A stretch of 64,000 nucleotides of DNA from Leucogyrophana mollusca (Eukaryota; Basidiomycota; Agaricomycetes; Boletales), in contig MU266361.1 in NCBI GenBank assembly GCA_021014945.1, positions 107,545 through 171,544 on the forward strand. The letters run 5' to 3'. The notes beneath the pieces were generated by a model, which did not search any database, was not told where the DNA came from, and saw only the letters and a list, made by a program, of their open reading frames with translations. Shown here piece after piece: positions 37,903-46,992 of the stretch. A program made the translations under genes and the position numbers. Numbering within the stretch: position 1 is the stretch's first letter; every line of letters starts with the position of its first letter.

Positions 37903-39575
37903 ATGTCGACAGCAAGTCTCCCCGGTTACCCTGCTCCCTCACCACAGCTCCATACGCCGTCATATACGGCGTCTCCGCAGCCTCATGAGTATCGTTTGGC
38001 CATGAACGGTCGTTTGAGGCCGAATAGGTCGCCGGGCGAGTTCATCAAGCAGGGAAAGAATGGCGGAGTGAGTCTCAGGCTTGTGGGCCAGGATGATCAC
38101 GCATCGCTTCCCGTGTATGGCTACGGCGCTGCTGTGAAAGGTACGGTTGAGATTAGCAAACCAGAAGGCATTACGAGTGTCGAGGTGAAGGTGAGTTGAT
38201 TGCCGATCAATAGGGGGTGTCACTCTATGCGAGGTCCTAACCGACCGAAGATCGAAGGTACACTAAAACTGCAGGAAGTAGCAGAGGGCGGAAATACCAC
38301 GCGCAGATTGTGTCTTAACCAGACCATTCTATGGGTGAAGGACAGGACAGGAGACACCCCATGTCCCAGTTCGCTTTCTTTTAGTCTCGCCTTGCCCACG
38401 ACCTTCTCAGATGGCGACAAGACATATGTGCGTGAATTCGAATTATCATGGCCATCAATTCTGCGAACTGCGCGCAATCCTCATCCAGCCGCTTCCGCCG
38501 ACTTATGAGGCGCACCTCAGTGGCCTTCCTGGTTTTCAGGCGAACATTGACTATAATGTCGGTGCCCTTGTTGTCAAACCTAACATGGTTCCGCACCTCG
38601 TGAAATCGGCGTTGTTCAGGAAAGACGATTGGGCCGTGCTGACGCCATTTGTGTATCATCCACGAACCCGCCCAGCCGTTCCAATACCCAAGCCATTGGC
38701 TCCAGTTGCCTCCCGCGGCGGATTTGCTGAGACCCCTCAATGGAGAGTTTTCCCGGCTATAATCTTAGCTGCGCGAGGGGGGCAAGATATCTCCACGAAG
38801 GTTCGTTTATTCTCGCAGTTGAGGGTTATACTCACACCAGAGACTTAATTAGCTGTATCTTCCCGCAACCCGGATATTCTGCTTTAATCAACCAATTCCA
38901 TTCCATTTAACCTTCAGCTCATCCGCAATGTCCCTTGCCGCGTTCTTGCCTCTTGGACCCGTTGCTAGTCTCCTCTCACCCAAGAAACAATACACACGAA
39001 TACAGTTGTTGAGACAGACAACAGTCGACGTACGGTAAGCCACAATACTGACATCCGGAATTAGTGTTCACCCAATGACTGACTGATAGTGGCAGTAATG
39101 CTGTGGTAATGGGGACCAAAACCGATATTTGGAGGGTAGATTGTATTGGCGAAGGAGCCTTTAGACATGCAGTTCGTCTTGGGCCCACCAGTGCTTATTT
39201 CATGTGTTGACACATCGACACAGGGAGATGGGCCGGATTGGATATCATTCAGTGGCGAGATATTTATCAGCAGCGACGTGAAGATAGGCGGCTTCAAGGC
39301 CGGTGGCCTGTCCGTTCGAGTAAGTCATGTTATCATCCGATCACAGGTAGTGCTGAACAGCACTATAGGATTACATGGTGTTATCCGTGTGTCCCCCCGA
39401 TCCTGTCAAGGCACCCTTCAAGGAGCTGCGGCAGGTTGTGCCTATCCGACTTGCCACCGACCTTTGGACGGAAGACGGCTCCTTCCTAGACGCGTTTGGC
39501 GCACAGTATGGCCCACCATCAATACCGTCATCCGATGAGCTTGAGGCGGCCCCTGAGCTTCGATACCACTCATAG
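37903..39575 (+). CDS. Arrestin-like protein, tandem copy D (most diverged, longest)
   Basis: The start is chosen at the ATG giving MSTASLPGYPAPSPQ, because the upstream open frame lacks an ATG. It keeps the family order: TPSYTASPQPHEYRL, GGVSLRLVGQDDHASLPVYG, AAVKGTVEISKPEGITSVEV and the conserved first intron. Then follow TPCPSSLSFSLALPTTFSDG, LPPTYEAHLSGLPG, VLTPFVYHPRTRPAVPIPK, FNQPIPFHLTFSSS, TRIQLLRQTTVDV, ISFSGEIFISSDVKIGGFKA and DYMVLSVCPPDPVKAP, and the motif PIRLATDLWTED. Unlike A-C it continues about 30 residues beyond that motif, ending SSDELEAAPELRYHS. Several introns are approximate, particularly around 39030-39110. The total is about 450 residues. The function is likely related to the other copies but its sequence has moved furthest. 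Confidence 0.65.
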
Positions 39576-40057
39576 AAGTCAGCTGTAGATTGACTTCGCT
39601 TGGTTGTATTTTTACGTTTCGAGTTGTGGACGTGCGAGCGTTACCTAGGGTCGGTTTTTTCTATATTATCGTCTTGCATTGCACACGTATTTTTGACAGA
39701 CATGCATAATGCAATGGATTCCTTTGCACTACCAGACATCCCCAATGGTTTACAAGTGGTTTTTACCGAGATCACTTGTGTTCTCGCCACTCGCAAGGTA
39801 AGTTAGACTGTTTTCAAATATTCTGCGCGCAGTGTGTGTGTGGGGTGTGCGGAAATGTTTGGAGCAACTCGCCCTGAGAATGCTTCAGAAACTGTAGGAG
39901 CGAGGAGTACTAGTACTGGCCCAAATGTCTTGGCGAGCCGTTTTCCTGCAAAACCACCAGTGATGTCATATCATGTAATCACTCAAAAGGTACTTAAACA
40001 CTCCCCAATGCCTTTGGCAGGACATACTTGCCTCCACCATAACCATAGCCGTCTGAA
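39576..40057. other. Intergenic, possible upstream exons
   Basis: This 482-nt gap precedes the microexon gene. A short protein-like piece (MDSFALPDIPNGLQVVFTEI) at 39719 ends in a donor-like GTAAGT at about 39799. It could be a leftover exon of a lost gene or 5' UTR of the next gene; I cannot decide. Confidence 0.35.
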
Positions 40058-40735
40058 ATGTCGTCTCTTCGACAGAGCAACTCTCAAAGCGATATAGGCT
40101 CCCACTCTCGGGATGGCTTCAATCCTTCAGCTCAGAAAACACAAGTGCAGCCTCCATCCGAGGTTGCACCATCTACACGGATAGACACGGCGCCACAACA
40201 GGGTGCGCTGCTTACATTCCTTGATATGTATCGTTCTAATCCGCGCGTTTAGCATCAACTTCTCCGGGAGATGGCGCAGAGGTTCACCAGGATCAAATTC
40301 GTGATATCTCCGAGGTCGACACTAACGACTCAAATATCAATGTCGTTATGGTTCCTGGAGGACAGCAGAAACCTTCATTTAAAGATCAGGTGTTTGGTAC
40401 GTTTATAATCATAGGCGCTGTCGCTTTGTTGTTGATATTTGCGCTGTAGGCTACGCAAAGGTATGATCAAGATTGCTCAAGCCGATGCGGTTTCATTGAG
40501 TTCGTTCTTCCTTTGTTGCAGGTCGTCCGAGGAACTGTGCGTAAACCAAATCTAGTTCTTGTGATGTTGCTGACTCGTCGAAACCTTCTGTAGACTCTCC
40601 GTAAAGTGCGTGCTCTAAATAGTTTTGGGGCTATACATAGTAACGTGATACTGTTCGTAACAGCCTGAAGTTAAGGAGCACGGCGAACAGGTCCTCCGCG
40701 GTGAAGATGCACCGAGGCGTAGGGATTCACAGTAA
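40058..40735 (+). CDS. Small conserved-looking protein encoded with three consecutive microexons
   Basis: The function is unknown. Six exons join exactly in frame: 40058..40202, 40253..40396, 40450..40460 (11 nt), 40522..40536 (15 nt), 40594..40605 (12 nt) and 40664..40735, giving 132 residues. The first two thirds are polar and look disordered (SDIGSHSRDGFNPSAQKT and similar). The C-terminal core reads across the tiny exons: KPSFKDQVFGYAK, then VVRGT, then TLRK, then PEVKEHGEQVLRGEDAP. Every intron has GT and AG ends and a normal 53-61 nt length, and the product is a sensible basic-acidic helix-like segment. Without the microexons the frame is not kept through the 11-nt exon. I recall similar small basidiomycete hypothetical proteins with a G-Y-A-K...R-G-T core but cannot name a family. 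Confidence 0.7.
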
Positions 40736-41455
40736 TCGCGTACGTCTTGCTATAGCGTGTCGAGTACGTTGTTCACTAGGTCATTATCTGGTTTCCGGTC
40801 CGAGTGACTGACCACTTTCTTAGTTCTTGTTAGTTCCAGTTAAGACAGTATAATTGCTACTGTATCGATATTTTGTACTCGTGTCCGTTCGAATGATGCT
40901 ACGACACTGTACTACCACTCTTTCGACCTGGTCTTATTCGCACTTATCAGAGCCACGTCTAAGTATAGTGGTGCTCGAACCTCTAATCGACGGCTTCCAT
41001 ATCTATTCATGGTTCCTAGTGCGCGAAGACGACGGGCAGCCGACTTTACTGGTTACTTTATCCATCCACACACACCAAGGTCGGGGTAGGCATGGAGCAA
41101 AATATCAACATCGTTATTAGTACATCTGTGTGCAGCTCGATGTTTGACCGACGTATCCCGATGGTCTTCGACGGGTGCGGTATGTGCACTGACAAGATCT
41201 CAGATCGAAGCATCGTGTACTGAATCTCCGCGGCTTTTTATGGGTTTTCCCACGCAAAGACTATTTTCCTGAAACGATGTTTATTGCAAAAAATATATAA
41301 CTACTCCGAGTTCAAGTTCCGTCGCCGTTAGGGCTCCTCACCTTTCTCCTCGATCTTTTCCCCTCCTAGACATCACATACACACTATATCTGTCGTTGAA
41401 AGCAAACTATCCTACAATTCATCCACGAGTAATCCTATACCTAAAAGTTTACCTG
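40736..41455. other. Intergenic, no gene seen
   Basis: A 720-nt gap between the microexon gene and the queuosine salvage gene. Short frames only. A TATATAA-like word lies near 41293. Confidence 0.45.
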
Positions 41456-42981
41456 ATGACGGCAGTTCGCGGACATCCCCTTCTGTCCAATTCACCAGTC
41501 TTCGACGAAAAGCATATAGAGGAGGTTCAAGAGGTTCCTCCTGCGACTAATCCCGTCATCCCAAGCGCCGAATACGCCCTTTTGGTTCGTATACAACTGC
41601 TTTCACAAATTGTCCCGCTGATATCTGATTCTCGATCAGAAAACGAACCTCGTACAGATCAATCCACAAGGTGTGAAAGCAGCGGCAAAATACGTGAGCT
41701 TCATCCACTAGATAATGTCATTTATTTTCAACTACATCACTAGATATTGCAAAAATTATCGTCCGAGTCATATACCCCTCGGACTTGGCGAACCCATCCG
41801 CTGCACATCTGTCCGCCGGAGCCTTATTCACCCTCTGACCTGCTCACTCGAGCGACCTTGAACTGGATATTTCTCATTTCTGCGCTCAATTTTAGCTTTT
41901 GGTCCGAAAAGGAAGGCAAGCCAGATCGGTATGGAGTTGAGTGGCGTGAAGGGTGGTCATCCAACCAGCGCGTCGTGCACACTGGCTACTGGAGTCTCGT
42001 CGCAGCTCTCAATCGTGGTAAGGGGTTTGACGATCTTCCGCAAATTCTGAGCTTCCCTCACGATTTCTTCATCGATCAGCTCTCGAGGAAGATATTCCTA
42101 TCACCGATCCAGCCTTTTATTCATCCGAAATCCTTTGTCCCGATTCGATGATCGAGGACATCTTCCGTCCCGCTCCCCAGTGCAAGGAAAAAATACCGCT
42201 TCTTACCGAGCGTATTGCGGTCATGCGAGAAGTCGGTTCCATTTTATGCAATGTAAGCGGGTGCGCATAGCACATTGTCCAGCAACTTCCTTATATTTTC
42301 TCGCAGGACTTCGGCGGTTCGTTCCTAGGCTTCATAGAAGAGTTTCAGCGCCAGCGGTGCTATCAAGGAACTGCTTTGGAACTGGTCCAGATGATCACCG
42401 ACACCTTCCCCGCTTTCCAGGACCACCGATTGTATAACGGACGACAAGGTAGAGGCACATCCCAAAATATACACTTCTCACCTCCTGAGTGCTCAATACC
42501 ACCAGTATTTTTCTGGAAGCGCCCACAAATTCTTGTGGCAGAAACGTGGGCTGCGTTTTATCCCCCCGATTCCTCTCTTCCCCACCCGCTGTTCCCCGGT
42601 CCTGCTGGGCCTGCCATACACTCACTCACCATGTTTGCGGATTACCGCGTGCCGCAAATCTTGCACCACCTGCGAATCTTATGGTACCCACCTTCCCTAA
42701 CGCGCATCCTCCGTGCAGGGACTATGGTTTTGCCTGGCTCAAAAGAAGAGATTAGCCTGCGCGCTGCGAGTATCATCGCGGTAGAACGCGTACGGCAGCA
42801 AATAGAGTGCTTGAGGAATGCTGGAGAGTCAGATTATGGACGGGACCAGGTTAGTAGCGTACTGATAGATTTTTACCTTTGGGATCTAGCGAAGAGGATA
42901 GAGAGAGGAGAAGAGCAAATTGAGGGTGTACAGACCGCAGAGATGATACCTGCGCACCGGACGAGAAGCATATGGTACTGA
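41456..42981 (+). CDS. Queuosine salvage nucleosidase (Qng1, DUF2419)
   Basis: Qng1 releases the base queuine from queuosine or its 5'-monophosphate so that it can be inserted at tRNA position 34. Eukaryotes cannot make queuine, so salvage from food or bacteria is the only source. The start is the ATG giving MTAVRGHPLL. Family blocks are LVQINPQGVKAAAKY, NWIFLISALNFSFWSE, RYGVEWREGW, GYWSLVAALNRALEEDIPI, RIAVMREVGSILCNDFGGSF, QMITDTFPAFQDHRLYNG, VFFWKRPQILVAETWAAF, SLTMFADYRVPQILHHLRIL and MVLPGSKEEISLRAASIIAV. MFADYRVPQ and the following LRAASI-E helix are the diagnostic part. Introns near 41585-41638, 41694-41743, 42017-42079, 42253-42308 and 42449-42508 are needed. The length, roughly 400 residues, is a little above the animal enzyme. 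It is convergent with the polymerase gene. Confidence 0.9.
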
Positions 42982-43165
42982 CAACACTATTAATCGGATA
43001 TCTCTACCTATCAGGCGGACCGGGGTTGCGGGGACAACTGCTAATTGTGTAGTATATCAGCAAAGTAGAGTATGGTGGTAGTGATGAGAGATGTATGATG
43101 ATGATTTCGGAAGAGTGCGATTGAATGGGGATGTGAAAATGCTGAAGATCATGCAAGGTATTGAA

Positions 43166-44867
43166 TCACTCGGCAACACGCCTTGGTCTCCCTCTCGCCC
43201 TTGGAGTCCGCTCTAACAGGAAAGAAAAATTCCGTTTTTCTGGGGCAACATACTCCATACCCAGCTCCTTCATGATCTCCGCCTCACTTTCTCCTTGCAA
43301 GAATACCCAGTAACCTTTACCCTTGCTCGGACCCACCTCACCGTCTAGTACTGGTTGATCGGGCTGCCACCGCCAAAGGCCATATTCGTTGAGATGCATG
43401 CCGAGACGGGAAGCTTTAGCACGGAGATCAAAGTTGAACTCAGAATCCCCTGTCAGTGCAAGCAAGGCTGCACCCTTCGACTTCATGGGCACAAAGCTAT
43501 ATAGAACACGGTTAGACGGCGAGCAACATAAATCTAAAGGCGAAACATACTTCAGTTCCATCCGCTTGTATGTTCCCAGATCGGATCGAAGTTGTTGCAG
43601 TCTTGTGCCCCTGTCCTCCCATACACCATCAACTATCTCTGGAATCCGAACGACACCCTGCCATTTTCTCCTGCCAGATGTCAAAGCAGCTGCGATGAGC
43701 CCTTTGTTTCCAAGAGGTTCAATGACATCTCTCAGGAGCATGGAGTCTTGTGCTTCTCTTACTGGGGTATAGCCATTCCGAAAGGCAGCCATAACCTGGC
43801 GCCGTGGGGGCGCCACTGATTCTCCCTCGGGTGGAGGTGGGGTGGGCACGTGAACGTGAGAGGGGTGGAACAGCAGCATGTCGATATCTGAGAAAGACTC
43901 AGCACCACGCCGGCTGATGACAGTCAACGGATATCAGGGCAGCGGGTGTTTGTCACTTACTAGCCCCCGGCCAAATGTATCTCGAACTTGCAGGAGATAT
44001 TCTCTGATATAAATCGCTACCCGTTCAGTGAAGATACGAAGTCAGTCCAGTTTTGCACATTTTATATAGGTGGGGGACGTACAGACACAAGTTCAGCTTC
44101 ATCCCGGGTGACCGGACGCTCGAAATCCTCGAAAAAGCGGAGACCAATCTTCTGTGAAGGTGACAATAGTTTGGTGTATTTAGGTTCGCGCATGTTTGAG
44201 ACAGATATGCATCCAGCTTCGAGTAAGTCCTTGGCAGTTTTGGGCCTGAAAGGTCCATGTATCAGGGAAGTATGAGTGAAGGCGACTGACAACGGACCCA
44301 ACTCCGGAGACTGTCTGAAGAGTCTTCAAGATTTGTTGCTGTCTCTTTTTTTCAGCTTTTGAGAGCATGGCCGCCTCGTCAAAGGGCTCTTCCTGCCCAA
44401 CAAGGTAACATGAACCCCGCAAACCCGTGCTCAAAGGAGGAACACCTACGGACATAGGTTTTCCCGGTTAAAAAATACTCAATTCTCCTGCTTATGCCAT
44501 CCCCGATGCCCTTTAGCTGTGAGCCACGTTTATGGATGAGCGGATGTCAGAAGAGGCTCAAAAACATACTTGTCGGACTTCCTTTGAAGAAACAACCGGG
44601 CGTTCCAAAGAGTTGATGACCTGGATTGCTCTGGAGAATGCGCGAACTTTGTAACCATTCCGTGTTGGCTTCTGGTTCTCTTCGTCCATATCTGTCCCGC
44701 TGAAGTCACGACAGGTCCACCGACAGAGGCAAGAAAAACATACGGCGTGTCAGCATCTCAACAATGGCATGGTTGGTACCAGCATTTGTGGAAGTATTCC
44801 TCGCGTGTATCCTCGGGAATAGCTGGGCTCGAGTGCAGCTTGCTCTCAGAAATGAATGCGAAAGCAT
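43166..44867 (-). CDS. X-family DNA polymerase (Pol beta/lambda/Pol4 type) with probable mitochondrial leader
   Basis: It is a gap-filling repair polymerase. The predicted N-terminus, MLSHSFLRASCTRAQLFPRI with ARNTS following, is rich in Arg, Ser and Thr and lacks acids, as in a mitochondrial presequence. The 8 kDa lyase domain follows: NGYKVRAFSRAIQVINSLE and LKGIGDGISRRIEYFLTGK (first helix-hairpin-helix). Then come VSGVGPKTAKDLLEAGC (second hairpin), KYTKLLSPSQKIGLRFFEDF and the palm motif RRGAESFSDIDMLLFHPSH with two catalytic Asp. The third catalytic position, usually D in R-L-D-I/L, reads RMELNFVP with Glu (codon 43556..43558). The thumb reads AALLALTGDSEFNFDLRAK and MHLNEYGLW. The exon junction just before SRRGAES is uncertain, as the usual G-S-Y lead-in is not seen. 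There is no BRCT domain. Confidence 0.88.
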
Positions 44868-45095
44868 CTGTATGAGGGCTGGCTAGCACAACTGCACCCG
44901 ACACACACCTGGAAGAAACTCCTGCTGACTAATACGCGTCGTCAATACCGTCGGTCTCGAAATTTCTTGGAACCTGACCGCGTCTTTCTCGCTGCTCCTT
45001 ATTGCTTTTGAAGGCCGATTAGCATCGTATCCTGAAGAACTAGTTCTCATTCATCTTCGTGAAAAACCTCAGCAGAGATCACACGCTTGGGCGTA

Positions 45096-46992
45096 ATGAC
45101 GGATACACCCACCGCATCGACTTCATATCCGACCACGGGCTTCACCAGCTTGACGGACTCCCAACTGCGTCAAACTATAACGCAGATAACAAATGCTGGC
45201 AATGCCAGGGATCCTTTTCAGCACTATGTCTCACCAGCGCCACAAGCTGCTCCTGCTAAAGGTGTTATGGCTCTCTCTTATACTCGCTCTGTAACTGATA
45301 TAACAATCGCGTCAAAGCGTATCTGAAGAATGTGCATACGTGGTCTACATCCACAGGACCAAAAACCACCCCGCGAGCTCGTAACCGCGCTGCAAAGGGA
45401 AGTACTCTGGCACCTCCCACGCAACCCGCCCACGTCCCGCCGACATACCAGGCGCCTGTCATTGCTGCCCCCGTAATTCCTGTCGCCCCTGCTGTCCCAC
45501 CGAACCCTCCACGTCATCCCCTCCCGGTTACACCTCAAGCCCTGCATTCGACCTACGCTTCTCGTTTGCGAACTGGCACCACGCTTCTAGTGCAACCCAT
45601 TCTATCGGCACCCACGGCTGCGACGCGTGCCTCCAGGCGTGGTGGCTTGGTCAATTATGCAGACCCTGGATCTGGGGACGATATCCCGGACGCTGGGGCT
45701 CTAGATTCTGATGATTCTGATTTTGTCGCGAGCGGTGGGACAAGGACGGCCATACGGCAGACGCGAAGTCGGATGGGCACGGGAATGACTGTTTTTCAGT
45801 CGGGAAGTGGTGTTTCTACGCCTCAGCCTCAAATACAAACAGCTCGCCCAAACGAGAAAGCTGAACTAGATCAGAGTTATCTAGGGATGATCCCTCCTTC
45901 TAAGTTCATCCGGGCAAAACCTACCGCACCTACGGCGCATGAGTATCCGTAGGTTTTAAACGATCTCCGGTCTAGTTTCTTCTCTGATGGAAGGCTTCAT
46001 CCCAGCGCACAGGACGCACTAGAAGCCCAATCCCGGAGACGTACAGCGCTCGTTCCGATACGTGTCGAGTTCGAAACAGACACGCATAGGGTCCGGGACT
46101 GCTTCGTATGGAACCTATATGAGACCCTGGTCAAACCAGAGGCGTTTGCTAAAACATTTTGCAACGATTTGGATCTGCCCACCGTGTGGGTAGAAACCAT
46201 AGCGAACCAGATAAGAGCTCAACTGGAAGAACATGAAGGCGTGGCGTCCATGGACCTGGGGGTTGATGCACCCATGGAAACCGACCCGAACGCCGACAGT
46301 GGGGAAGAGCTCCCCGATTGCCGTGTTGTGCTCAGCGTGAGTGACTGACGCCATCCCGTTCTATCACACTGACCCACTCTATTGTCTTATCAAGATTGAC
46401 GTACAGATATCGACCCACCATCTTCTCGACCATATCGAGTGGGACTTGCTATCTCCTCTAACACCCGAGGAATTCTCTCAACAGCTATGTAACGACCTGG
46501 GTTTATCAGGTGAGGCCATACCCCTCGTCGCACATGCCATCCACGAAGAGCTCGTGAAGCACAAAAAGGACGCGATTGAATGGGGTGTGATTGGTGGTGA
46601 TAGGGAGGTGCCAGAAGATTATGCGTCGGATAAGCCGCGCGATAAAACTGGGTTAGGCTTGGTGAAGGATAAGACGGGTCTCGGGCTCGGATGGGGTCGG
46701 ACTCCGAAAGACGGGCGTGGACCAAAAGCACTCAGAAGCGTGTGGCGGGACTGGCCGGAGGCGGAAGAGTTCAGGACAAGGTTCGAAGTCCTGAGTGCCG
46801 AAGAGGTTGAGAGGAGGGAGATCGAGCGGGAGAGAGCTAGTCGGTACGTCATCTTCATTCTTCCTTCCGGCCCTTCGCCGTTCTCCCGTTGGCCGATAGA
46901 CATCGCCCTCTCACTGATTTTTTGCTCTTATCAGGCGATTGCGGCGGGAAACATCGAAGTTCCAGACCAATACCAGAACGAGGAGACGGTGA
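45096..46992 (+). CDS. SNF5/Sfh1 (SMARCB1-like) chromatin-remodelling subunit
   Basis: This is a core subunit of SWI/SNF or RSC remodelling complexes in the nucleus. A long Pro/Ala-rich N-terminus (QPAHVPPTYQAPVIAAPVIP and neighbours) leads to LDQSYLGMIPPSKFIRAKP and AHEYP, then the two SNF5 repeats. Repeat 1 is RTALVPIRVEFETDTHRVR, DCFVWNLYETLVKPEAFAKT and FCNDLDLP. Repeat 2 is STHHLLDHIEWDLLSPLTPE, EFSQQLCNDLGLS and HAIHEELVKHKKDAIEWG. Exon 1 is 45096..45261. Intron 45949..46005 is read so that AHEYP joins AQDALEAQSRRRT. Others are near 46337-46394 and 46843-46935. The tail has a near-duplicate RDKTGLGL / KDKTGLGL and a basic end (RTRRR). The start is only 228 nt from the divergent polymerase gene. 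Sequence alone does not tell Snf5 from Sfh1, though the modest size favours Sfh1. Confidence 0.9.

Noticed and set aside
45949..45975. A 27-nt GT-AG intron in the SNF5 gene
   Set aside because: It keeps frame but is far too short. The 57-nt intron 45949..46005 also keeps frame and gives AHEYP-AQDALEAQ, which matches the expected length between conserved blocks.
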